Shown here in pieces: positions 33,432 to 44,813 of a stretch of 64,000 nt of DNA (position 1 is the first letter of the stretch; each line of letters opens with the position of its first letter). The notes beneath the pieces were generated by a model, which saw only the letters and a program-made list of their open reading frames with translations, did no database searches and was not told the DNA's origin. Source of the stretch: Codonopsis lanceolata (Eukaryota > Streptophyta > Magnoliopsida > Asterales > Campanulaceae); contig CM028379.1 of the NCBI GenBank assembly GCA_013146195.2, positions 163,545,998 to 163,609,997 of the forward strand, given 5' to 3'. Position numbers and translations under genes: made by a program.

Positions 33432-34663
33432 TGTTGGAAAACTAGTGTTTTTAAGTGAAGTAAATTGGGGCTTTGAAGCACTAATTTATTTGTGAGTCAT
33501 TTATGTAATGACTACGATAATTGTGGAATTATGTTCTTCTCCGTGAGTACATAAGAATACTATATTTATTTGTCCAATTCGGATATCGGACGAATACGTT
33601 ATAGAGGTTTAAAGTAGGACATTTGAAATGTTGGAAGTGGGTTATCCCACATTGGGAAAATGTGAAAAGCTTGAAGGGTTTATATACAAAGGCTTTCTTA
33701 GTGTTGGGTAAGCTTGTATCGAAAGTACTATCCCTCCCGCGCCCGCAGGGGGGGGTTGCAAATCATGGTCCAATTTGGCTTGGACTGGCGTACTCGTGTG
33801 CCTGCACATGCGGACAAGAATGTCGGACCAAATTGTGCTACTTAGACAAACCCTCCTTTTGCACATTTTGAATTTTAAATTCAAGTTTTGTAACTCCAGC
33901 ATTAAAGAGCACAATAATTTTGTTTTAATGGACAGATTAATTATGTCTTAAAGTCCGCTTTAATTGAGTGGTTAATGGGCATAATCAAAACAGTTTTTTT
34001 CTTATTAAAACGCTTTGATTCACTGGCCTATATAAAGAAACCATTTTCCACAACAGATACACATACAGAAAACACGAAATTCCCTTCCTCTGATACACTT
34101 GTATTAGCATTGCATCTTGATCATCATCTTTCTTGGCCTCCTGTTTGGTGATAGACTACAGGCATCAATTCAGTTCGCCGGACCTTAAGTGCAAAGTCAT
34201 CCGGTACAACCGTTGTATCCTGGGAGACGTTCGTCCTAAGTAAGAACTCCGGGCACTTACGGGGGAGTGGGACGAATAACGTTTCAAGGAAGCCGTGTGA
34301 CACGGGCCTCGTGCGTTTTCCTTTCACCGCCAGACATTAGTCTTCTACCAGAGACATCATTCCTCTGCCAAGCAGACATCGAGTCGCCACCGAGAAGACT
34401 TCAGCTTTCCACCGGTAGACCTGCAGTTCTTCCAACGATAGACTTGCAATACTACCACCGGTAGACCATCACCAGCAGTCCTTGGTTTAAGTCACCAGCA
34501 GACCTTGCAGAGCCACCAGCAGACTTGTACTAAGTCACCAGCAGACCTTGCAGAGCCACCAGAAGACTTGGTTTGAAGCAACCAACTGCACAACGGTTTT
34601 GTGTTCATTATTCAATATTATTTTCAATATATTTTGTAAGATTGTATAGGCTTCTACCCAACA
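33432..34663 (+). mobile_element. Solo copia-type LTR with GTAAT target duplication
   Basis: 1232 bp, from TGTTGGAAAACTAG to CTTCTACCCAACA, flanked by the perfect 5-bp repeat GTAAT (33427-33431 and 34664-34668). A TATA box (TATATAAA, 34029-34036) lies inside. There is no internal domain, so it is a solo LTR left by recombination between the two LTRs of one element. Removing it leaves a 16-bp direct repeat, CACAAAATATTTAGTT, at 33368-33383 and 34674-34689 in the flanking DNA. Confidence 0.85.
34379..34585. repeat. Degenerate CACCAGCAGACYTTG repeats in the solo LTR
   Basis: About nine short copies, such as CACCGGTAGACCTGCAG, CACCAGCAGACCTTGCAG and CACCAGAAGACTTGG, spaced at roughly 20-28 bases downstream of the TATA box. 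Related words occur in the copia 1 LTR family (for example CACCAGAAGACTTCGG near 58695). Confidence 0.75.
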
Positions 34664-34668
34664 GTAAT

Positions 34669-36180
34669 GCTATCACAAAATATTTAGTTCACAATACCTA
34701 ATCATCTATGAAAAGCTGTTTAATTTTGCTACTTAACTGATGCTGATACCTAAAATGGAGCAGAATGAAAATGGTAAACAATATAATATTCACAGAAAAA
34801 TGAGCTTTCAGAAGACAAGAAAGAGGCTGCTAGACTGCTACTGCTGCAAGTGAACGTAAAAGAGCAGTGCCGAGGCAATAGAATGAGATTCAAAGCTAGG
34901 AAAGAACATACTAATAAGTTCGGGGCTTTAGATAATTCTTCCACATAAAATCAGCTCAATGATTTATCTATTCTTCCACATAATTCTTCCACTCAAAATA
35001 TATGAATAGATAAATAATTAAAAAATAGCTCTCTTGGGTCTTTATCAGACCCTGGCAACCTTATTTCTTATTTCCTCACACAACTTGTTCCCTTTTTTCT
35101 TTGATTCAGACCCTGAACATTTTAATAGACTAATATAAGTTATTACTTATAACTTAATAATAGACTAATAGTAATTAGTAACTTACAAATTATAATGCAT
35201 GTTCAGAATAAGCGGGCTACCTGCGCCCCGTCCCGCGAAAGCCCGTGTGGGCAAAGCCCGCATCTTAACGGGTATTGAATACACCAGCCCAACCCGCTTC
35301 TAATAGGTGGCAGAGCGGGCATGCTCACGAGCTTTTACTCTATTTAACAGCTCTATGCATTATATCATTTTGTGTGCGTATCAAACGAACAAAGCGACGA
35401 GGTGTTATTGCAATTTTATTGCTCTTATGCAGAAGTGGATCCACGTTTATTTAAGGTTATACACTTCGGCACATGCATATGACTTGCAATTTTCTGGAAA
35501 AAACAAAAATGTTGGTAGTCTCATTCTAAAATGGCAGATATTTTTAAAGCAAGTTAAAGAATCTATAAACAATTAAATTTGCCATCTTAAAATGTTTGAG
35601 TCTTCAAATTTGCCTATTTTTGGTAACAAATATAGTAAATCATAAAAGTGCATATATAGTAGGGAAAAAGATATTTCGGTTCACCATACTTTTTCAAAAT
35701 ATTCGTGTATATCACTCAACTTGTAAATTATTCAGTTGGGTCAATCAACTATATATACTTCCGTGCGTTAACAAATTCTCATTTTTTAGTTTTCGTTAAT
35801 TTTTTTGTTAATTGGGTTTGAAGTTTCATTTTACCCTTTAGTATCTAAATGGTAGTATGAACAACTATGGAAAAAAACAAAAAAATATTGGGTCACTAAA
35901 CGTACTTTTTCAAAATATTCGTATAGACCTGTATTTTTTCAAAATATTGGTATTGACCAACACCTAATTTATTAACAAAAAGAAAAAAAAAGGAATGGAA
36001 AGTTGAAACACATAATTTGTATTTTACACTTTTTTCCACAAATATTATAATAAAACAAATGTGGGTTTTATTTTTAAATTTTGAACAAATTGCGGGCCGG
36101 ACCTTTTTCCAACAATTTCATCGTTATAGTATACCTTATTTATTTTTAACTAGAAAAAGTCATTTTTTAGAGGGAAATGA
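34669..36180. other. AT-rich DNA with a hAT-like GC-rich word cluster
   Basis: No coding frame or clear element boundaries. At 35205-35330 a cluster of GCGGGCT/AGCCCGC words stands out, as seen at ends of plant hAT-type elements; the partner end was not found. Confidence 0.4.
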
Positions 36181-36535
36181 CTACATTACCCTTAATGAAC
36201 GCTTTACGATGAGTAGCCGCGTGAACCGCGGTTCAAAAATCACTTTTTATATGAAATTTTTATTTTTGTGTAATGATTTCTAAATCACAGTTTGAAAAGG
36301 TTGTTAAAGTGTAAAAAAATAATTAATTTTCAATATATTACAGTATAAAGTGCAAATATATCGTGGTGCAATAATTTTAAGAAAAGAATCGCGGTGCAAA
36401 AAACAGTAACTTTCTTTATTTCTAATTCTAACATATGAACCGCGATATAAAAAAAAATAAAATCGCGGTGCAAGAATATTCTGACTTTTGATATTTAAGC
36501 AACATGTAAATATGTTGTACCTTTTCAATTTAATG
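36181..36535. repeat. Degenerate AATCGCGGTGCAA repeats
   Basis: Words GAACCGCGGTTCAA, ATCGTGGTGCAAT, AATCGCGGTGCAA (twice) and GAACCGCGAT occur within 350 bp on both strands. They resemble sub-terminal repeats of a DNA transposon, but no end could be fixed. Confidence 0.35.
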
Positions 36536-36544
36536 CTCTTGAAC

Positions 36545-36655
36545 CGCTAACACAAATGGTCCATGTAAAATTTGGATTTTTTGATTTTGGTTTTTGAATT
36601 AAAATTTTCAAAATTTTGCTCCTAGTACTAATTTTTTTTAGACAGAAGGATTAAT
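36545..36655 (-). repeat. R1 repeat end (fragment)
   Basis: ACACAAATGGTCCATGTAAA and following sequence match, in inverse orientation, the right ends of the R1 elements at 41690-41830 and 48590-49400. Only about 110 bp are recognisable. Confidence 0.55.
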
Positions 36656-36764
36656 GAAAAAATGTTTGAGGAGTCCTATTCATTATTCATGATTATAATG
36701 ATTTGCTTAATTATGAAGCAAAAGTCTTAAATTAAGTAACGTCTAATGCATTCTGCACATAGAG

Positions 36765-37450
36765 TTGTTAAGACGGGTTGGCGGGGTGGGTCAACCCGGA
36801 ATCCGCTATAACCTGTTATTTGGCGGGGCGGGGCTGGCTAACCCATGAAATGTGGTGGGTTTGAAAATTGTCAACTCAACCCATCTTGGGTTGTGGGTTA
36901 GGCGGGTCAACCCGTCAATTTTTTTTCAATTAATCAAAATAATAAAAATAATCATAAATAACACAAAAAAATGTCATAATTCATTAAAAAAATTATATTT
37001 CAAACAGTATTTTATAACAATTTTCTCTAATATTAACAGTATAAAATGAGGAAAAAAAATAGATGTACGAAAATATTTTTTGTATGTTCTTATAATCATT
37101 TTTTTGTAAATATTACGATTAATATATCTTATTCTGACATCTTTAGTTGCTATAAGTGCCACTTTTTGAATGAATTCAAAATCATTTACTAATATTTCAA
37201 ATATAAAAAATAATCTTACATTTTGAGCGAAAATGATTTAAACTAATTATTTCAAACTTATGACTTGTTTATTTGAAACTAGTATATGTCGGGTCAACCC
37301 GCCCCGACCCACCACAACCCACTTCAACCCGCAATCCACCGCGTGCTCAACCCGTTTGACCCACCTCCTAATGGGTTCATATTTTCCCAACCACCTTTTT
37401 AAAGTGACGGGGCGGGCCAGTCCAACGGGCCCGCTCAGACCGCTTAATAA
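36765..37450. mobile_element. hAT-like non-autonomous element
   Basis: Both ends are dense in CGGGTTGACCCG-type words: left GGCGGGGTGGGTCAACCCG, right CGGGTCAACCCGCCCCG in inverse arrangement, enclosing about 350 bp of AT-rich DNA. This layout is typical of plant hAT MITE-like elements. Exact ends and the 8-bp duplication could not be fixed. Confidence 0.5.
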
Positions 37451-37459
37451 ATAATTGGT

Positions 37460-38397
37460 ATGGACACACCTAAAATTTTAAGTAGACACAAATGGGCATG
37501 CCCACTTGGGCATATTAATTATGATGTACTAAATGGGCGCCCACTTGGACACCCATACTAAAACTTATTATCTTGTTCTTCTAATTTTGTTTTATCAATT
37601 ACATACATAATTATAAAATGCTTAAGATTAATAATGACGTTTAACATAATTAATAAATCTATTTTGTACACCCACCCTTCCAACCGCCACCCCCCACCTT
37701 CCAAGTGACCCCCTCCATATATATATATATATTGTACACCCGGTCTTCCAACCGCCACCCCCCACTCCCAAATTGCAAAGCAAAGCATGAAATCTCATTC
37801 TATGACTCTATACCCTTAAATGAAACCCAACATCACTCTCAAATTGCTCTATTTCTATAACTCTGTAACTATCCGTCTATGTTACACTATAAATGGATTC
37901 ATAGTGGTTTTGTGAGCAGTGCAATATGCGACATTCTTATTTGCTCGAACCTTCTCATATAGATTTGTACATGTGACTTAGTTAGCTTGTTCAGTTTTTG
38001 GTCAGGTTTGCACTCGTGTGTTTATCTATTGGGCTTCAGTAAAATTAAAAATCTAACCACAAAATAGAAGATTAAATTGAGGGTTACAACAACAAAAATA
38101 CATAATTGACATAAGAGATGAGCAAACATACATATTTATTTTTCCTTTTTTTGTGAAATTAATGTCTTTGTTTTTTTTTCTTTTTGCGTATTTTTGGTTA
38201 AAGAATGAAATTTTTTAATTATTGTATTTATTTTATAATTTTGTGTTAATGAGTAGACGGGCACCCATGGGCGCACATGCTCATTTATTGTCCGCTCATA
38301 TATGCCCAAGATATTAAATAGACATTTACTCGCCCGCCCATTTAAGCTCATTGTCTTTATGGGCGCCGCCCATACCCGCCCATTTGCCACCTCTAGT
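37460..38397. mobile_element. hAT-like element 2
   Basis: Left part contains GGGCATGCCCACTTGGGCAT, right part GGGCGCCGCCCATACCCGCC ending GCCACCTCTA. The right end resembles the TAGAGGTGGCAA terminus of plant hAT elements. A (TA) run lies at 37718-37731. No transposase remains. Confidence 0.45.
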
Positions 38398-39070
38398 TAA
38401 ATTCATATCCGATTTATTAAGAATTTATTGGACTTGGATTAGATCAGATTATGTTTCGGATCTTTCAAATCTCAATCCATATCCTAAATATTTAGATTCA
38501 TATTTTTTTTTTCGGATTTTATTAGCTTCTTATTAAAGTCCTAAATAAAATAAATATAGAACCCCTAAATATTACACCTAAAAACTCTAATTACCACACT
38601 AATTAGAATGTCCAATTACCAAAATACCCTCCATCAAATGAAAATAAAATAAAAACCATTTTCAAGTTACCAAACTGCCCAATTGAAAAAAAAAATTGAA
38701 TATTGAATTAACTCAAGTCTAAGAAACAGAAAATTGTACATATATAGAATCACGCTTAATATCTTTTCGCCTACGCAATCTCTATATCATTCCAGCAACG
38801 AACGGGAGATGGGCTTCGAGAACGATCCTTACCACGATTTTGATGAAGAAGACGACGAACTAGAGAGCCGTTGATGGATTTTGATGAAGAAGACGACGAT
38901 ATTCAATATGATCAAGGCGGCAATCAAAATCAAGTGCTAGACGATAACCTAGAGGATTTTGCCGTTGACGACACTTGGCGTCGCGAAGAAAGGTCTCCGA
39001 CGCCAGTGCATGACTCCGACTCCAAATCCAAGCCTCATAAGTGCCTCATCAAGGAGAGCACTGCCCCCGC

Positions 39071-40213
39071 TGTAGACACCCCATAATTTCGTACTCATGT
39101 TATATGACGTGCCATAAAATATCAAGACTTATTAAAAAGACTAACAGATGTCAAGTTACAGGGTTGAAAATGTAAAAGAAAAGAAGAATGCATAAACAGT
39201 GAATTGCAGGGCCAAAGTGCCAAAAATGAAAAGGGAAAAGGACCATTACGCGGCCTACACTCCATCTGGGCGCCGCGCCCACCAGGCCCATTGGCAGCGC
39301 CCACAGCCTCAAGTTTACTGGTGCAGTTGGCTTTGGTGCAACTCATTAAACACACAATACAAGCTGTTGAAGCATAGAGCGATGATTTTTAACCACGAAG
39401 GAAACCCAGATTTCAGCCTATAAATAAAGGCCCGGGGCAGTGAGAAAAAACATAGTTACATTTCACAGTTTGTGAAAACGCCCCCGAGAGAACGTCGAGG
39501 TTATTTCCCAAGATAGCCCCGAAGCTTTGCCAAACTGTCAAATCTCTCCTTAAACAGTAAAACTCTCCGGCCAAAGTGAACCCTAGCTACCCAACTAGGT
39601 TTCCGCCCTATTTCATCAATTCAAAAGAGCCAAAAAAGTGCAGTTGCCCTGCCCGAATTCAGACGTCAAATCCAACCAAAGCAAGCAGTTGCTCTACCGG
39701 ATTTCAGACGCAAGCAAGCATGCAAAGCAAGTAGTTGAGCCACCCAGATCCCGATGTGAAAACAACAAAAAAAGAGCAATTACGCTGCCCGAAATCCAGC
39801 CACAGCAAAAGCAAAAAGACTCTCTCTCCCTGAAGGATAGAGCGAGCGCACCCTAAAGCCTACTAGAAAGAGGTTTCTTACGGGATAAAACGCACACGCT
39901 TCAAGAGGTAGGTACTTTAAAGTTTATTTACTTTTTACCTTAAAAAACTGCTAATTAAAATAGTAATATATCACGAAATAAGCAGTTATGCTGCCCAAAA
40001 TTCTGTTAGTTTTATAAAAGAGCATATTTAGTAAAAAAAAAACCTATTTTGAAACCGAAAGAATGAGTTGAGTGTCTAACCCATTCCCAACTCGTAACTT
40101 AGCCTTCGAACCCTTTTACAAATCTAATTATTTTTAATTTTTTTTCTTTGTTTATCCTAAAAATAAAGATGTCGATAGTAGCTGGGGAGAGGTCAAAAAA
40201 CGGGGCACTTACA
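39071..40213 (+). mobile_element. Solo LTR (TGTAGACACC family) inside the IWS1 pseudogene
   Basis: 1143 bp, from TGTAGACACCCC to GGGGCACTTACA, with perfect 5-bp duplication CCCGC at 39066-39070 and 40214-40218. A TATA box (TATAAATA, 39419-39426) and a palindrome TGGGCGCCGCGCCCA (39267-39281) lie inside. Related LTRs occur at 59509, 60106 and, inverted, 61894-63081. No internal region is left. Confidence 0.92.
39267..39281. promoter_or_regulatory. Palindrome TGGGCGCCGCGCCCA upstream of LTR TATA box
   Basis: 7-bp arms around a single C. It lies 138 bases upstream of the TATA box of the solo LTR. A decayed equivalent, GGGCGCCGCGCC, sits at 62880-62891 about 115 bases upstream of the TATA box of the minus-strand LTR. 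Confidence 0.85.
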
Positions 40214-40638
40214 CCCGCGCGACAATAGTGCTTCTGATTACGTTATTCAAGATGAGGATGTTGATGAAGCGGCAGCGCCGTTTGTGAGGCCGGGACGATT
40301 CTGACGACGGTGTCCCGTCTTCGTCGTTTGATGGTGGTGGGAAGAGGAATAAGTTTTCGGGGAAGTATGGGAGTTGTGGTGGGAGTAGGAAGCGAGAGAA
40401 GAAGGTGAAGTCGTCGGGGGATAGGAGAGAGAGGTAAGGAGGGGGAGTGATGGTAAGGGTGGGTCGAAGTTTAAGTCAAAGAGAGGGAAGTCTGGGGAGA
40501 TGATGCTGAGGTGAAGGACCAAGAAACAGCTTCAGCAAGAATTCTTGGATCACGGTGTGAAGAATTGGCTTGAACCCCTTCCAGATGGATGCTTACCCAA
40601 TATAAACATTCGTGATGCCATATTGAAGATTTTGACTG

Positions 40639-41574
40639 GTTTTGCTTTGGTTTCTTCTTCCTTCAATACCAGTGTGAGCTGTCAATCTTTCACTCTTTAT
40701 GTTTCTAAAAAAAATTGTAAAAATTCGCCAGTCATTTTTTTAAAAAATTGGAAAAAATCACCAAGAGTTTAAAACAAAATTGAAAAACACCGCTTCGGTT
40801 GTTTTTAGTTTTTAAAAAAAGTCGCCAGGGGCGATTTTTTTAGGTTCTGGTTGAAAAAAGACGCCTTCATTGTTTTTTTTTGGTTTGGTTTTGAGTCGCT
40901 TCAAACATGGTTTTTAATATTAAAAATAAAATATTGAGTACAACGTAGATAACAACTTACTGTAAAAGAAGAATTAGAATAATCAACAAGAACGTTGTTA
41001 TTCGGATCAGAATTCATTGGATAATTGTTGAAAATGAACAAGTTTAGAGTTTACGGTTTATTATTAATTGTAACAGAGGGTTTGAGATATATAGGATGAT
41101 AAATTATTATTAATTGTAACTCCTTTTATATAAAAGGATTAATTAGTAATTAGATTTTAGGGTTAATTGTAACTCTTTTTTATAAAAGGATTAATTTGTA
41201 ATTAGACTATTAAGTGAATGTGGTATTTAGTGTTTTTTGTGTTGCATTTAGGCCCACCCAATAAATATTGAGGTATTTTTGCTTACCAAATGTCGAATAA
41301 AATTTTAAAAAAAATTTGTTTTCATCTTACACCATCATGAATAACAATGTAAGTAGGATATCATAGTGAACAAAATATGTATATATTTAATAGAAATAGT
41401 AATGTTTAATGAGTAAAAACTCAACATAAGTAACTTTTATGTGTACAATATTAATATATTTTTTTATATTGGATCGGATCGGGTTGTTAACGAATCAGAA
41501 CACCTAAATCCAAATCCAATTTTTTAAGCTTTCAAATTATCGGATTCTGATCAAAATCAAGTAATTGACAGGCT
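40639..41574. other. AT-rich DNA after the IWS1 pseudogene
   Basis: No coding frame. The first part may be intron of the former gene. Repeated words TAAAAGGATTAATTxGTAATTAGA (41135 and 41190) form a short local duplication. Nothing else recognised. Confidence 0.4.
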
Positions 41575-41835
41575 TAGGTGTGGGTAATGAAGATGAAGAA
41601 GATGTAGACGTGGGTGGATGAAGAAGATAAACAAGTCATACACAACTAATCTGACCATTTTACCCCTGGCCAAAATAACATGGCACGCTAATGAGGAAAC
41701 TTAACTGATGGAATTGGACATAGGATCAATTGTGCGAAATAGTTCAGCTAAAAGACCAATTGTGAACAATCGAGACTAAAAACGAGAAACTCAAATTGTA
41801 CCGGAATCATTTGTGTTGTTTGCCCTTCATTGTAT
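41575..41835 (+). repeat. R1 element fragment
   Basis: Contains ACTTAACTGATGGAATTGGA and ends with CATTTGTGTTGTTTG, the end shared with the R1 copies at 36545 and 49400. Non-coding. Confidence 0.5.
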
Positions 41836-41851
41836 GGTACATTAGTTTGAA

Positions 41852-43072
41852 GGATTAATATATATTTTGGTCCTTGGACATTTGCAAAATGGTTAGTTTG
41901 GTTATCAGATTTTAAAACATATTCATATGGTCCCTTAATTCGATTTTTTTGGTCAGGTTTCCCTCTCCCACTGTTACCATTACATTTTTCTTCAACATTT
42001 TTATAATGTGACTAAATTACGCTTACTAAAAAGTTTCTGACTTTTTAAAAAGTGCGAAATAGAAGGGGGTTAGTTGTCAATTTAGATTCATTGGTTCAAT
42101 TACAGAATAAAGCACAAGTGTTACCCGACCCAATTAACAAATGGCGTGTGATTAGGCTATCATATACATATACATTGTCAAGCCCATGTCTTTAAAAAGC
42201 CAATTGTAATACAACAGAAAAACAATTGCAGAAGTAGCCTTAGTAAGAACAACAGGAAAAAAATCAAAAAAATTAATGAAAACCGCAAACGTTATTAGGA
42301 AAATTTAAAATCTGAGCAAACACGTACTAGAAAGTAACAGTAGTTGGTGTGTTTAGAAGAAGCACGGTGGTCTGCCCATGGCTGCTTCTTCTGTCTTTCA
42401 AATCGAATTAATTAAAAATTTAGCACTAGCTTCTCAGAGCGAGGGAAATGATTTAAAATTGAAACTTTATACGTTTTTCGAAATCCCATCAAGTAAAAGA
42501 GCGGTTTAGGATCTCGATGGGGGTAGGGTAAATACACATGTCTAATTAGAACCAAAGATGTCAGCTTTCAAAGAAGATGGAGGATTGCAAACGTGGGGAT
42601 TGCGTTACTAGATCTGGATGGCGGCGGAGGAGGCAGAGGGGGAAGATGGCGGAGCTGTCGTCTGATGAGAGAGAGTTGGGCGGTGATTTAGCAGGAGCCG
42701 ACTGAAGTAGTGACGGGGATGGAAGTTGGGCGGAGATAGAACAAGAGAAGGCAGAGATAGATTGGAGATAATGATGATGATCAGAGAAAATGAAGTTGAA
42801 ACCTAGTCTAGGTGAGGAGAGGGGCATAAACCCCCTTGTATTTTGAACTTTAAAAAAAAAAAAAAAACCTTGTATGTTAGCAATTGGGTAATTTAGTAAG
42901 GGTATTTTTGGCATTTGAAAAAATATTTGGCGGAAAGTGTAATGGTAACGGTGGAAGAGGGAAATTGATCCAAAAAAACGAATTAAGGGACCACCTAAAT
43001 ATGTTTTAAAACTCGAGGACCAAACTAATCTTTTTACAAATGCCCCGAGACCAAAATATATATTAATTCTAG
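41852..43072. mobile_element. Foldback element with about 130-bp inverted ends
   Basis: The left end ATTAATATATATTTTGGTCC through to CCCACTGTTACCATTACA (41852-41988) is repeated in inverse at 42935-43072. The inside (about 42060-42900) has a GC-rich, purine-rich block at 42580-42800 unlike its AT-rich surroundings. TAGTTTG occurs just outside both ends and may be the target duplication. No transposase. MULE-like by structure. Confidence 0.7.
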
Positions 43073-43147
43073 TTTGGACAAGGAAGCGTGTCTACTTATT
43101 TTGTTTGTTTTCCGAAAAAGGGCAACATAACTATGGTTTGACTTGGA

Positions 43148-44300
43148 ATTGGGGGTGTGCATGGGCCTATGCCCACAGGCTTTAGCGATGCCCGGTATAG
43201 GCCCATATAGCAACGGGCTTTAAATTTTGAAGCCTATAAGACAAGAAGACGGATTTTGAGAAGACTAATACTCAAGACAAGAAGATGAATATTTAGGAGA
43301 CTAATACTCAAGACAAGAATACATTCTAATTTTGCTTAGATTTTTTGAAGAACTTGGATTCTGTTTCTTATAATATAAAATCTTATAATCCCCCACCCCC
43401 GGGCTCGGGCAGACAAGCTTTGGACGGGCTTAAGGCAGGCACGGGCTTTAGCCCATCTATCATTGTACATTGTCATAAAACATTTCTAACAAGTTTAAAA
43501 TATAATAAATGAGATTGATGATAACAATTTAAAATACTAATAAATCAAGTAGTCTACAAAAATATAAAATGATAATTAATAAATCAACTAAAAAAGAAAT
43601 TATAAACCTATTGAACCGTAGAAGGCTGGGTAGAAATTACAGAAATAAATCAGCTAAAAAAGAAAAAAGAAATTACAGAAACTAAAAAAAAATTACATGG
43701 GAAGAAACTGAAGTGAAGGCTGAAGAACGAAGAAGAATTAAGATGAAGTTGTAAAAGGCTAGACAACAACAAGCTTGACGAAATCACTATGAATGGAAAA
43801 GCCTTTAACGTTGTATCAGAGACTTGGGAGAGACCATCGGCGAGAAGACGCAAGAGGGAGTGAGAGAGGCGGATACTAAACGAGTGAGCGGATGAAGGCT
43901 GGGGGGGGATGGGACTTGCCGAGTTGTTGTCGTTGCTAAGTGGGAGACGCGAGAGGACGACCGAGAAGAGAGAGCCAGAGTAGACGGGAGAGGTGAAGGA
44001 AAGACGAAAACTGGAGTGGATCTGGTCAAGAGAAGTGGAGAGAGAGAGACGAAAGAGTAAAGGCTATCAATCTGATATGAGCTGAATACTGAATAAGGTA
44101 GGGTTTCAATTAAAGTTTATAATCTAAATCAAAACTATTAGTCTTTTATTTTAATGTATTAGTCTATTATACTATTATTATTACTTATTACTATTAGACT
44201 ATTAGTGATTTCATTTAGTGTTACTCAAGCAGACGGGTTGGGCTGGGCATTTGACGGACATTAAAATTTGAAAGTCGTTGAGCCCATGATCGCGAACATC
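43148..44300. mobile_element. hAT-like element 3
   Basis: Left end GGTGTGCATGGGCCTATGCCC and inner CGGGCTCGGGCAGACAAGC, with further GGGTTGGGCTGGGC near 44237, form the GC-word ends. Between them is a purine-rich, gene-like strand (43660-44050). The exact termini are not fixed. Confidence 0.4.
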
Positions 44301-44813
44301 TAACCTCTCTAAAATCCAACACTATATATCAGTCCATGGATATGAGCACAATCGGTCAGATATAGACGGACACTGCGAACTGTATGAACTTATGGACTGG
44401 GCTACACACCCTATCTGGAATAGAAAGATAATTCGTCGAATCCCGAAAAATTTGTCTCTCTTTTACACAAAAAGCAGGGAGTTAAATGGAAATAAAATCA
44501 GAATAACAATCATTATCTCGAGAAAAGTGACAAAAATAGAAAGAAGTGACTTTTTCAATTGAGTCCTCCAATAATTAATACAAACGCTTTCATGCGGCAT
44601 CTCCCATGGAGATGTTCTTATATCCATTATTTATGGGCTACAATACCACGTTTTATTCGTTTTAATTATAAAAAAATATATATATAATAACACACATGTT
44701 AATTCAAATAGCACTACACCCATTATTTATCGGTTATACTTTATTTTTATACTTTTCAAACGGAAATGCAAACAAAACGTTAAACAAAAACATAAAGTCT
44801 CTGATTAACATTT
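44301..44813. other. Downstream region of the lipase gene
   Basis: AT-rich with no element recognised. On the minus strand a TTTATT/AATAAA-type signal could end the lipase transcript, but several candidates exist. Confidence 0.4.

Larger units (their letters stand above)
38809..40638 (+). pseudogene. IWS1 (SPN1) elongation factor homologue, broken
   Basis: Three collinear pieces match plant IWS1, a nuclear factor that binds SPT6 and RNA polymerase II through a TFIIS N-terminal-like domain. (1) 38809-39065: start MGFENDPYHDFDEEDDE, then MDFDEEDDD and ERSPTPVHDSDSKSKPHK after a frame change near 38870. (2) 40219-40300: the same acidic region continues (SASDYVIQDEDVDEAAA) and then meets stops. 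(3) 40521-40638: KKQLQQEFLDHGVKNWLEPL and GCLPNINIRDAILKILT, the start of the conserved domain, followed by a possible GT splice donor. Most of the middle and the whole end of the protein (normally several hundred residues) is absent, and four residues are missing after HGV. A solo LTR splits pieces 1 and 2. Homology of pieces 1 and 3 is strong; piece 2 is by position. Confidence 0.82.

Noticed and set aside
37718..37731. TATA run as a promoter
   Set aside because: No gene or LTR follows it in either direction; it lies inside a hAT-like element.
40247..40522. Minus-strand Ser/Pro-rich 91-residue frame
   Set aside because: It is the complement of the degraded IWS1 acidic/basic region; the plus strand carries the homology.
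42655..42675. CTGATGAG word as a hammerhead ribozyme core
   Set aside because: No paired stems or GAAA partner at a suitable distance.
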